DNA of 6,574 nucleotides from Giesbergeria sp. GTDB taxonomy: Bacteria; Pseudomonadota; Gammaproteobacteria; Burkholderiales; Burkholderiaceae_C. The stretch covers positions 1 to 6,574 of the forward strand of contig JAUYGP010000458.1 of assembly GCA_030690515.1 (NCBI GenBank), in the 5' to 3' direction. Positions within the stretch are counted from its first letter, which is position 1. The number at the start of each line of letters is the position of its first letter. The notes beneath the pieces were generated by a model. The model made no database searches and was not told where the DNA came from. It was given only the letters and a program-made list of their open reading frames with translations. A program made the translations under genes and the position numbers. This document shows positions 1-6,574 of this stretch, in pieces.

Positions 1-1
1 G

Positions 2-1690
2 GGGTTGCTGGAGATCGACCTGCCGCCGATCCAGTTGCACGCCAGCACGCAGACCGATATCCGCACGCCCGAAAAGGCACGTTTTCTGCAAGACGCTGGC
101 CTAAGCCAGATCGTGTTGGCGCGCGAACTGACCGTGCAACAGATTGCCGCCGTGCGCGCCGCCACCGACCCCGAGCGTTGCAGTATCGAGTTTTTCATCC
201 ATGGCGCACTGTGCGTGGCCTACAGCGGCCAGTGCAACATCAGCCACGCCCAAACGGGCCGCAGCGCCAACCGGGGCGACTGCAGCCAGGCCTGCCGCCT
301 GCCCTACCAGGTGACCGACGCGCAGGGCCGCTTCGTTGCACACGACAAGCATGTGCTCTCAATGAAAGACAACAACCAGAGCGATAACCTGCGTACGCTC
401 ATCGACGCAGGGGTGCGCAGCTTCAAAATCGAAGGACGCTACAAAGACATGGGCTACGTGAAGAACATCACCGCCCACTACCGCACCTTGCTCGATGAAA
501 TCATCGACGAGCGAGAAAACTCTGCCCACCCGCTGGCCCGCGCCTCCAGCGGCCGTACCCGCTTCACCTTCACGCCCGATCCACTGCAAAACTTCAACCG
601 CGAGTTCACCGACTACTTCGTCAACGGACGCAAAGACGACATTGGCGCCTTCGACACCCCCAAGAACCCCGGCCAGGCCATTGGCTGGGTGACAAAACTG
701 GGGCCCAATTTCGTGGAACTGGAAGTGAGCAACCCCGCAACCGTGCTGCACAACGGCGACGGTCTGTGCTACTACAACCTGCAAAAGGAACTGGTCGGCT
801 TGGCCATCAACCGCGCTGAACCCGTATCACCGCGCAGTGCCACCCAGTGGCGTGTCTTCCCCAAAGATCCGATGGAAGGCTTCAAGGACCTGCGCCAGGG
901 CACAGAGATCAACCGCAACCGGGACATGGATTGGGTGCGCGGCCTCGACCGCAAGTCGAGCGACCGGCGCATCGGCCTGTGGGTACAACTGGCCGAAACC
1001 GCCCATGGATTCGCCCTCACGCTGACGGACGAGGACGGCTTCACAGGCACGGCCGAGGTAGCCCAGTCCCACCAGACTGCGCAGGACGCGGCCCAGGCCG
1101 AGGCCAGCCTGCGCGATCAACTGGGCCGCTTTGGCAGCAGCCACTTTGCCGTGAACGACATCTACTTGCAGCTCTCCCAGTCCTGGTTCATACCGGCCTC
1201 GGTGCTCAACCCCTTGCGCCGCGATGCCCTGGTCAGCCTTGAGGCCGCGCGCAACCATGGCTGGGTGCGCCTGCAACGAGCGCAGCCGGTAGAGCCCCCA
1301 GTGCCCTACCCCGAGGACACGCTGACCTACCTGGCCAACGTATACAACCACAAGGCACGTGATTTTTACGTACGTCATGGTGTCAAGGTGGTCGCATCGG
1401 CTTACGAGAGCCACGAGGAAGAAGGCGAAGTCAGCCTGATGATCACCAAACACTGCGTGCGTTATTCCTTGAGCCTGTGCCCAAAACAAGCCAAGGGCAT
1501 CACAGGGGTGCAGGGCACGATTCGCGCCGAACCCTTGACACTGGTCAACGGAAACGAGCGACTGACCTTGCGCTTTGACTGCAAGCCCTGTGAAATGCAT
1601 GTCGTCGGCAAAATCAAACGCCATGTGCTCCAGCAGGCGCACGAAACTCCAGTCCACTTTTACACCCACCGTCCGCAGCGGGCGCCATGA
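2..1690 (+). CDS. rlhA: 23S rRNA 5-hydroxycytidine C2501 synthase, U32 peptidase family (5' truncated)
   Basis: The product is the RlhA (YdcP) type of U32 protein. In E. coli this protein hydroxylates C2501 of 23S rRNA, depending on prephenate and iron-sulfur supply. The frame is open through the left edge (a Gly codon at 2-4), so the TTG at 5 is not the start. Compared with the roughly 650-residue E. coli protein from memory, about 100 N-terminal residues are missing. Counting from that TTG, the U32 signature is at residues 62-80 (EFFIHGALCVAYSGQCNIS). Cysteines 70, 77, 93 and 97 match the family's expected Fe-S ligands. A long conserved block (about 118-160, including SFKIEGRYKDMGYVKNITAHYR-like residues) is typical of RlhA rather than the shorter TrhP (YegQ). 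The middle, roughly 270-400, should be the DUF3656 domain. A second cysteine set (484, 492, 526, 529) closes the C-terminus. The protein is a soluble, ribosome-maturation enzyme with no protease role expected. The RlhA call is by family resemblance; sub-family is fairly sure. Confidence 0.9.
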   Translation, partial: GLLEIDLPPIQLHASTQTDIRTPEKARFLQDAGLSQIVLARELTVQQIAAVRAATDPERCSIEFFIHGALCVAYSGQCNISHAQTGRSANRGDCSQACRLPYQVTDAQGRFVAHDKHVLSMKDNNQSDNLRTLIDAGVRSFKIEGRYKDMGYVKNITAHYRTLLDEIIDERENSAHPLARASSGRTRFTFTPDPLQNFNREFTDYFVNGRKDDIGAFDTPKNPGQAIGWVTKLGPNFVELEVSNPATVLHNGDGLCYYNLQKELVGLAINRAEPVSPRSATQWRVFPKDPMEGFKDLRQGTEINRNRDMDWVRGLDRKSSDRRIGLWVQLAETAHGFALTLTDEDGFTGTAEVAQSHQTAQDAAQAEASLRDQLGRFGSSHFAVNDIYLQLSQSWFIPASVLNPLRRDALVSLEAARNHGWVRLQRAQPVEPPVPYPEDTLTYLANVYNHKARDFYVRHGVKVVASAYESHEEEGEVSLMITKHCVRYSLSLCPKQAKGITGVQGTIRAEPLTLVNGNERLTLRFDCKPCEMHVVGKIKRHVLQQAHETPVHFYTHRPQRAP

Positions 1691-1784
1691 TGCGCGGCAC
1701 CCTACGGGCCCTGGAAAGCACCATGCCCAGCCTCTCACTGCACCGCCCTGTTTCATCGCCTTTTGCCTGGAAGCTCCTGGCCGC
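1691..1784. other. Short intergenic gap between rlhA and the antiporter gene
   Basis: This 94-base gap shows no stem followed by a T-run, so I see no intrinsic terminator, and no convincing -35/-10 pair. The antiporter frame stays open back to 1575, inside rlhA, but the residues encoded here are charged and proline-rich and do not look like part of a transporter. Read-through from rlhA is therefore possible but not shown. Confidence 0.5.
1769..1773 (+). promoter_or_regulatory. Weak ribosome binding site for the antiporter gene
   Basis: GGAAG lies 11 bases before the ATG at 1785. It is a poor but usable Shine-Dalgarno match, and it supports 1785 as the start over upstream in-frame codons, which would add a non-hydrophobic tail of up to 70 residues overlapping rlhA. 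Confidence 0.4.
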
Positions 1785-2825
1785 ATGAGTGCCGCTGCCT
1801 GGGCCTGGATGCAGTTTGCTGCCTGCGCAGCCTTGATCGGTACCGCAGGCTTTCAGCTCTCGCGCTATGGCGATGCCATCGCGCGGCACACCGGGCTGTC
1901 GGGGAGCTGGATTGGCCTGACGCTGGTTGCCAGCGTCACCTCTCTGCCCGAGCTGGCCACCGGCATTACCAGCGTGACCCTGGCCCAGGCGCCTAACCTG
2001 GCGGTGGGCAATGCTGTGGGCAGTTGCGTGCTGAACCTGGCGTTTCTCGTGGTGATCGACCTGCTGCACCGGCGCGAACCCGTCTGGAGCCGCGCCAACC
2101 GGGGCCATGTGCTGGCCGCTGCTTTCGGCGTGGTGCTGCTGGGCTTTTTGCTGCTGGGCTTGCTGATCGGCCAACTAGCGCCACATCCCGCCACCGACCC
2201 AGCCACCCAGGCTTCACGCTGGGGGCTGGGGCTGATGACGCCCGTCATGCTGGTGTTGTATGTGGTCGCCATGCGCGTTGTCTTTGCCTATGAACGCGCC
2301 CACCCGATCGAAGCGGACGTGGAGCCTGCTGCCTCCCCCGCAAGCACCTTGCTGCGCCAGGCCATTGCGCGCTTTGCACTGGCGGCGCTGGTGGTGGTGC
2401 TCGCAGGGTTATGGCTGCCCTTCGCTGCGATTGACCTGGCGCGCGCCATGGACTGGAACCGCAGTTTTGTCGGCAGCCTGTTCGTGGCCATGGCCACCAC
2501 CCTGCCGGAGCTGGCCGTCACCCTGTCGGCCCTGCGCCTGGGTGCGCTCGACATGGCAATTGGCAACCTCCTGGGCAGCAACCTGTTCAACGTCACCATC
2601 ATTGCCGTAGACGACCTTTTTTACCGCCAGGGCGCCCTGTTGGCTGACGTATCGCTGGTGCACGCCGTCTCGGCCGCGTCGGCCATCGTGATGACCGGCC
2701 TGGCCATGGTCGGCCTTTTCTTCCGTCCACGCGACCGGGTTCTGCGCGCCGTAGGCGCCGTCAGCTTGGCCCTTGTGGCGGTCTACCTGCTCAATACCTA
2801 CGTGATTTTTCTGCATGGCAACTGA
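1785..2825 (+). CDS. Calcium/cation antiporter (CaCA family, sodium/calcium exchanger domains)
   Basis: This 346-residue inner-membrane protein belongs to the Ca2+/cation antiporter superfamily, which usually expels Ca2+ in exchange for Na+ or H+. About ten hydrophobic helices can be placed (near 10-26, 43-60, 73-92, 108-130, 146-167, 195-215, 228-247, 257-275, 292-313, 319-341), split into two halves by a short acidic loop (168-190). Each half carries an alpha-repeat: TSLPEL at 52-57 with GNAVGS at 75-80, and TTLPEL at 238-243 with GNLLGSN at 260-266. Glu56 and Glu242 correspond to the two ion-binding glutamates of NCX_Mj; Asn84 and Asn269 fill the other two central positions. There is no large cytoplasmic regulatory loop as in animal NCX. 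The start at 1785 puts Met directly before the first helix. The 3' end overlaps the ATPase gene by 11 bases. The counter-ion, and whether Ca2+ is the true substrate, cannot be told from sequence alone. Confidence 0.88.
   Translation: MSAAAWAWMQFAACAALIGTAGFQLSRYGDAIARHTGLSGSWIGLTLVASVTSLPELATGITSVTLAQAPNLAVGNAVGSCVLNLAFLVVIDLLHRREPVWSRANRGHVLAAAFGVVLLGFLLLGLLIGQLAPHPATDPATQASRWGLGLMTPVMLVLYVVAMRVVFAYERAHPIEADVEPAASPASTLLRQAIARFALAALVVVLAGLWLPFAAIDLARAMDWNRSFVGSLFVAMATTLPELAVTLSALRLGALDMAIGNLLGSNLFNVTIIAVDDLFYRQGALLADVSLVHAVSAASAIVMTGLAMVGLFFRPRDRVLRAVGAVSLALVAVYLLNTYVIFLHGN
2815..2825 (+). other. Overlap of antiporter stop and ATPase start
   Basis: The ATPase ATG (2815-2817) lies inside the antiporter gene, whose TGA is at 2823-2825, in the +1 frame relative to it. 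No Shine-Dalgarno-like purine run is visible in the 20 bases before this ATG; the stretch is T-rich. This arrangement suggests that ribosomes finishing the antiporter restart on the ATPase (translational coupling). That is inference from layout. Confidence 0.65.
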
Positions 2826-5568
2826 CCCGTCCCAGCCATCCCCCGATGCCCCTGCGCCCACGGACGGCGCACACCTGCGCGACATCCCGGACCTGGCCCG
2901 CGCCCATGGTGTGGACCCCGACACCGGCCTGCATCCCGACGAAGCGGGACGCCGCGCCACCCTGCATGGCGCGAACGAACTTACCGGCACCGCATCGTAC
3001 GGATGGCCCCGTCTGCTGGTCGATCAATTCAAGGATTTCATGGTTCTGGTGCTGCTGGGCGCCGCCATCGTTTCAGGCCTGGTGGGAGAACTGACAGACA
3101 CACTGGTGATTCTGGTCATCGTGGTGCTCAATGCCGTCATTGGTTTTGTGCAGGCCTGGCGCGCCGACAAGGCCATGGCGGCGCTGCAGCAACTGGCGGC
3201 TGCGCATGCCACCGTGCTGCGCGGCGGAGAAGTGCAGGACCTGGCCGCCAGCGCCCTGGTGCCGGGCGACATCGTGCTGTTGGAGGCAGGAAACCAGATT
3301 CCAGCCGACCTGCGCCTCATCGAGATAGCGCAACTGCAGGTGGACGAGTCTGCGCTGACAGGCGAATCGGTCACCGTCGCCAAGCAGACCGGTACCCTGG
3401 CCTTTGAAGAAGCCAGTGCCCTGGGCGACCGCACCAACATGGCATTCAAGGGCACCACCGCCACCCATGGCCGAGCCCGTGGCCTGGTGGTGGCCACCGG
3501 CATGCACACCGAACTGGGCAAAGTGGCCCGGTTGCTCGACAGTGAGGACCGCAGCACGCCCTTGCAATTGCGCCTGGCCGCATTCGGCAAGCGCCTGGCA
3601 CTGGCGGTGCTGGGCATCTGCGCGATTGTTTTCGTGGTGGGTGTTCTGCGCGGTGAGGCTCCCTTGCTGATGGCACTCACGGCCATCAGCCTGGCCGTTG
3701 CCGCCATCCCCGAAGCGCTGCCTGCGGTGGTGACGGTGCTACTGGCACTGGGCGCACGCCGCATGGTGGCCGTGCATGCGCTGGTGCGCCGCCTACCTTC
3801 GGTCGAAACTCTGGGCTCGGTCACCACCATTTGCTCCGACAAAACCGGCACCCTCACCCAGAACCGCATGCACGCAGAACAACTGCTGGCCCTGGGCCAA
3901 CGCTGGACACCAGGCGACGCCCTGCCCAGCCCCGTGCACCACGAAGCGCTGCGCGCCGCAGCCCTGTGCAACGACGCAGTGCGCCACGGGCACAACGGCA
4001 CCCAGGACAGCGACACACCGGCCACGGCCACCCCCTGGGTGGGCGACCCCACCGAAACCGCCCTGGTGCTGGCTGCACACGCAGGCGGGCTGGACAAAGA
4101 CCAACTGAACCACACATGCCCGCGCGTGCAGGAGCAGCCTTTCGATTCCGACCGCAAACGCATGACGACCTTCCACCGCGAAGGCGATGGCTTTGTGGCC
4201 TACACCAAGGGTGCGCCCGAATCGGTGCTGCCGCGCTGCACCGTGCAATGGACGCCCGAAGGCACCACCCCGCTCGACGGAGCCTGCGTGCTGGCCACCG
4301 CCTCCACCCTGGCCGCACAGGGCCTGCGCGTGCTGGCCCTGGCCCGGCGCCACCATGCTTGCCTGCCTGATACCAATGCACTCGATGCCGTAGAAAGCCA
4401 GCTCGAACTGCTGGGCCTGATCGCCCTCATCGATCCGCCCCGCCCTGAGGCGCAGGCCGCCGTGCGCGACTGCATCAGCGCGGGCATCACCCCCGTGATG
4501 ATCACCGGCGACCACCCCGCCACAGCACGCGCCATAGCACACCGCCTGGGTATCGTGACCCGCAGCGATGCACCTGTCCTCACCGGCGCCGACCTGGCCA
4601 TGCTGGACGATGCAGAGCTGCGCGCACAGGTCGAGCAGGTGCGCGTATATGCCCGGGTCGATCCGGCACAAAAAATTCGCATTGTCGAAGCGCTACAAGC
4701 CCAGGGACATTTCGTCGCGATGACCGGCGATGGCGTGAACGACGCACCCGCCCTCAAACGGGCCGACATTGGCGTGGCCATGGGGCGCGGCGGCACTGAT
4801 GTGGCACGCGAAGCCAGCAGCCTGGTGCTGCTGGACGACAACTTCGCCACCATCGTGGCGGCAGTGAGGGAAGGTCGGCGCATCTACGACAACATCCGCA
4901 AGTTTGTGCGCTATGCCATGACAGGCAACTCGGGTGAGGTCTGGACCATCTTCCTCGCACCACTGCTGTTTCTGCCCATTCCGCTGCTGCCTATCCACAT
5001 CCTGTGGGTCAATCTGGTCACCGATGGCCTGCCCGGCCTGGCTCTGGCGGCCGAACCGGCCGAGCGCGGCATCATGCAGCGCCCGCCCAGGCCGCCGGGC
5101 GAGAGCCTGTTTGCCCATGGCATGTGGCAGCACATTCTGGGCATGGGCCTGCTGATTGCCGGGTTGTGCCTGGCCGTGCAGGCCTGGGCCTTGCACACCG
5201 GCCATGCCCACTGGCAAACCATGGTATTCACGGTACTCACCCTGGCCCAAATGGCGCATGTGCTGGCCATCCGGTCGGAGAGCGAGCCCCTTTGGCGTCT
5301 GGGCCTGGGCAGCAACCGCCCGTTGCTCTACGCCGTGCTGCTGACCTTCGTGCTGCAAATGGCCACCATCTACGTGCCTTTTCTCAACCCCATCTTTAAA
5401 ACCGCGCCACTAAGCGCGCTGGAACTGGCGGTATGTCTGGCAGCGGCGGCCGTGGTCTATGGTGCGGTCGAGATCGAGAAAATCTGGCGACGCCGACATG
5501 CCTGCGGGGGCAATGCCATGGACGAGCCGCTAGACCCGCCCCCGCCCCACGGCACGGTAAAAAAATAA
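2815..5568 (+). CDS. Cation-transporting P-type ATPase, P2A (calcium pump) class
   Basis: The 917-residue product is a full-length P2-type ATPase that would pump a cation, most likely Ca2+, out of the cytoplasm using ATP. In order: an N-terminal cation-ATPase domain (about 18-70), helices M1-M2 (about 74-115), the actuator domain with TGES at 182-185, M3-M4 (259-313) with PEALP at 299-303, the phosphorylation motif DKTGTLT with Asp342, the nucleotide domain with KGAPE at 465-469, DPPR at 540-543, TGDGVNDAP at 637-645, then M5-M10 (about 703-887). Ion-site residues matching SERCA are Glu300 (M4), Asn705 and Glu708 (M5), and Asn733, Thr736 and Asp737 (M6). The M8 glutamate of SERCA is Gln812 here. 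PEALP together with the NLVTD motif favours P2A over heavy-metal (CPx), K+ (KdpB) or H+ (P3A) pumps, and there is no N-terminal CxxC metal-binding domain. Mn2+ as substrate, as in PMR1/SPCA, is not excluded. The start at 2815 gives a normal N-terminus. The C-terminal tail (892-917) is proline-rich and ends in two lysines encoded by an A7 run. Confidence 0.93.
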   Translation: MATDPSQPSPDAPAPTDGAHLRDIPDLARAHGVDPDTGLHPDEAGRRATLHGANELTGTASYGWPRLLVDQFKDFMVLVLLGAAIVSGLVGELTDTLVILVIVVLNAVIGFVQAWRADKAMAALQQLAAAHATVLRGGEVQDLAASALVPGDIVLLEAGNQIPADLRLIEIAQLQVDESALTGESVTVAKQTGTLAFEEASALGDRTNMAFKGTTATHGRARGLVVATGMHTELGKVARLLDSEDRSTPLQLRLAAFGKRLALAVLGICAIVFVVGVLRGEAPLLMALTAISLAVAAIPEALPAVVTVLLALGARRMVAVHALVRRLPSVETLGSVTTICSDKTGTLTQNRMHAEQLLALGQRWTPGDALPSPVHHEALRAAALCNDAVRHGHNGTQDSDTPATATPWVGDPTETALVLAAHAGGLDKDQLNHTCPRVQEQPFDSDRKRMTTFHREGDGFVAYTKGAPESVLPRCTVQWTPEGTTPLDGACVLATASTLAAQGLRVLALARRHHACLPDTNALDAVESQLELLGLIALIDPPRPEAQAAVRDCISAGITPVMITGDHPATARAIAHRLGIVTRSDAPVLTGADLAMLDDAELRAQVEQVRVYARVDPAQKIRIVEALQAQGHFVAMTGDGVNDAPALKRADIGVAMGRGGTDVAREASSLVLLDDNFATIVAAVREGRRIYDNIRKFVRYAMTGNSGEVWTIFLAPLLFLPIPLLPIHILWVNLVTDGLPGLALAAEPAERGIMQRPPRPPGESLFAHGMWQHILGMGLLIAGLCLAVQAWALHTGHAHWQTMVFTVLTLAQMAHVLAIRSESEPLWRLGLGSNRPLLYAVLLTFVLQMATIYVPFLNPIFKTAPLSALELAVCLAAAAVVYGAVEIEKIWRRRHACGGNAMDEPLDPPPPHGTVKK

Positions 5569-5631
5569 GCACATAGCAAACAATTCGAACGCCCCAAGCG
5601 CAAGCAATGCAAAAATAGGCGAGGCACCGCA

Positions 5632-5647
5632 CCATGCGGGCCCATGG
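5632..5647. repeat. Small inverted repeat in the metY leader
   Basis: CCATG (5632-5636) and CATGG (5643-5647) are perfect inverted copies around a six-base spacer, and the palindrome GGGCCC (5638-5643) overlaps the spacer and the right arm. It could be a weak hairpin in the metY leader or a protein-binding dyad. Such a short repeat can easily arise by chance in G+C-rich DNA. Confidence 0.3.
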
Positions 5648-5661
5648 CACACCACCAATCC

Positions 5662-5668
5662 AAAGGGA
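5662..5668 (+). promoter_or_regulatory. Ribosome binding site for metY
   Basis: AAAGGGA sits nine bases before the ATG at 5678, a normal Shine-Dalgarno distance. It decides in favour of 5678 over the out-of-frame ATG at 5644. Confidence 0.6.
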
Positions 5669-5677
5669 CATTCACCC

Positions 5678-6574
5678 ATGCATATCGAAACCCTGGCCGT
5701 CCACGCCGGCTACACGCCCGACCCCACCACCAAATCTGCTGCAGTGCCGCTGTACCAGACTGTGGCCTATGCGTTCGACAACGCCCAGCACGGCGCCGAC
5801 CTGTTCGACCTGAAGGTGGCGGGCAATATCTACACCCGCATCATGAACCCGACCACCGACGTGCTGGAACAGCGCGTGGCGGCCCTGGAAGGCGGCGTGG
5901 CGGCCCTGGCCATGGCCTCGGGCATGGCGGCCATCACGGCAGCCATCCAGACCATTGCAGAGACGGGTGACAACATCATCTCGGCCAGCACGCTCTACGG
6001 CGGCACCTACAACCTGTTTGCCCACACCTTCCCGCAACAGGGCATTGAGGTGCGCTTTGCCGACCCGCGCGATCCGGCCAGCTTTGCCAAGCTGATCGAC
6101 GCGCGCACCAAGGCGGTGTTCTGTGAATCCATCGGCAACCCGCTGGGCAACGTCACTGACATCGCCGCGCTGGCCAAGGTGGCGCACAACGCGGGCGTTC
6201 CGCTCATCGTAGACAACACCGTGCCCAGCCCCTACCTATGCCGCCCCATCGAGCACGGCGCTGACATCGTGGTGCACGCCCTCACCAAGTACATGAACGG
6301 CCACGGCAACAGCATCGGCGGCATCATCGTGGACAGCGGCAAGTTTCCCTGGGCCGAGCACAAAGCCCGCTTCAAGCGCCTGAACGAGCCCGACGTGAGC
6401 TACCACGGCGTCGTCTACACCGAGGCCCTGGGCGCCGCCGCCTACATTGGCCGTGCGCGCGTGGTGCCGCTGCGCAACATGGGTGCCGCCATTTCGCCGT
6501 TCAACGCCTGGCTTACGCTGCAAGGCATCGAAACCCTGCCGCTGCGCATGGACCGCACCTGCGACAACACCCTG
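5678..6574 (+). CDS. metY: O-acetylhomoserine aminocarboxypropyltransferase / homocysteine synthase (3' truncated)
   Basis: This is a cytoplasmic PLP enzyme of the Cys/Met metabolism family, which makes homocysteine directly from O-acetylhomoserine (or O-succinylhomoserine) and sulfide for methionine synthesis. The first 299 residues are present; the family usually has about 430, so roughly the last third is beyond the right edge and no stop is seen. Visible family motifs include YTRIMNPT at 52-59, SGMAA at 81-85 (phosphate-binding loop), LYGGTYNLF at 106-114 with Tyr107 expected to stack on PLP, Asp179 in VDNT (pyridine nitrogen contact), and the Schiff-base Lys204 in ALTKYMNGHG. The segment after the lysine, including EPDVSYHGVVYTEALG (237-252) and SPFNAWLTLQGIETL (273-287), is longer than in MetB, MetC or MetZ and is typical of MetY. 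The 109-base gap and own ribosome binding site suggest a separate transcription unit from the transporters. Confidence 0.93.
   Translation, partial: MHIETLAVHAGYTPDPTTKSAAVPLYQTVAYAFDNAQHGADLFDLKVAGNIYTRIMNPTTDVLEQRVAALEGGVAALAMASGMAAITAAIQTIAETGDNIISASTLYGGTYNLFAHTFPQQGIEVRFADPRDPASFAKLIDARTKAVFCESIGNPLGNVTDIAALAKVAHNAGVPLIVDNTVPSPYLCRPIEHGADIVVHALTKYMNGHGNSIGGIIVDSGKFPWAEHKARFKRLNEPDVSYHGVVYTEALGAAAYIGRARVVPLRNMGAAISPFNAWLTLQGIETLPLRMDRTCDNTL

Larger units (their letters stand above)
5569..5677. other. Intergenic leader region upstream of metY
   Basis: This 109-base region between the ATPase stop and the metY start is visibly richer in A/T than the genes, especially 5558-5616, as expected of a promoter region. 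A weak extended -10 candidate (TGC then AAAAAT, 5608-5616) has no good -35 partner at the usual distance. I see no stem-loop followed by a T-run, so no factor-independent terminator for the ATPase gene. It does not match a SAM or SAH riboswitch that I can recognise. A promoter here is inferred mainly from the change of function and base composition. Confidence 0.4.

Noticed and set aside
1575..1784. N-terminal extension of the antiporter into rlhA
   Set aside because: The frame is open but the 70 extra residues are polar and unlike a transporter or signal peptide. Met at 1785 precedes the first helix and has a weak ribosome binding site.
827..1786. Long open frame on the minus strand (319 codons) opposite rlhA
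   Set aside because: It lies antisense to a strongly conserved gene, has low-complexity Gly/Ala/Val-rich content and no recognisable domain. Long antisense frames are expected in high-G+C coding DNA.
2387..2394. E. coli-type Chi octamer GCTGGTGG
   Set aside because: It sits in a Val/Leu-rich coding stretch and is expected by chance in such sequence. The Chi motif of this organism is unknown.
3024..4163. Long open frame on the minus strand (379 codons) opposite the ATPase gene
   Set aside because: Its product is Ser/Arg/Ala/Thr-rich with no family motifs, whereas the + strand encodes all P-type ATPase motifs across the same span.
3793..4671. Minus-strand open frame (292 codons) opposite the nucleotide-binding domain
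   Set aside because: Gly/His/Val-rich translation without a recognisable domain; another antisense shadow of the ATPase gene.
5559..5565. Run of seven A at the end of the ATPase gene as a slippage site
   Set aside because: It encodes the last Val-Lys-Lys residues just before the stop. A frameshift here would change only the extreme tail, and no stimulatory structure is evident.
5569..5677. SAM or SAH riboswitch before metY
   Set aside because: I cannot find the conserved cores of the SAM-I, SAM-II or SAH classes, and the region is short. Only a small dyad is visible.
5644..5970. + strand open frame starting at the ATG at 5644
   Set aside because: It runs out of frame through metY, its translation is Arg/Gly/His-rich, and the ribosome binding site at 5662-5668 fits the metY ATG at 5678.

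Overview
The window is high-G+C bacterial DNA in which every convincing gene lies on the + strand. Its codon use (strong preference for G or C at third positions) and gene content (an RlhA-type rRNA hydroxylase, a MetY-type homocysteine synthase and a P2A calcium-type ATPase) suggest a betaproteobacterium, perhaps Burkholderiales/Comamonadaceae. The taxonomic guess rests on the general look of the proteins and is not tested.

Layout: (1) positions 2-1690 hold the 3' part of rlhA, a U32-family 23S rRNA cytidine hydroxylase that has lost about 100 N-terminal residues to the window edge. (2) After a 94-base gap, 1785-2825 encodes a compact ten-helix Ca2+/cation antiporter with two inverted alpha-repeats. 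(3) Overlapping it by 11 bases, 2815-5568 encodes a complete 917-residue P-type ATPase of the SERCA/PMR1-like P2A class. (4) A 109-base intergenic region follows. It is richer in A/T, has a small inverted repeat and a plausible ribosome binding site. (5) From 5678 to the right edge is the first 299 residues of a MetY-type O-acetylhomoserine sulfhydrylase, a PLP enzyme cut by the window end.

The two transporters look like one translationally coupled unit. A secondary antiporter driven by Na+ or H+ and an ATP-driven pump, both probably exporting Ca2+, are made from one message. rlhA may be co-transcribed with them because no terminator is visible in the 94-base gap. It acts on the ribosome and has no obvious functional tie to ion transport. 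metY is probably a separate methionine/sulfur-assimilation unit with its own leader.

I find no RNA genes, mobile elements, CRISPR arrays or phage genes. This is mostly ordinary chromosomal core sequence. The points most worth a second look are the overlapping pair of calcium transporters and the ion-site residues of both. I see no evidence of a novel system.
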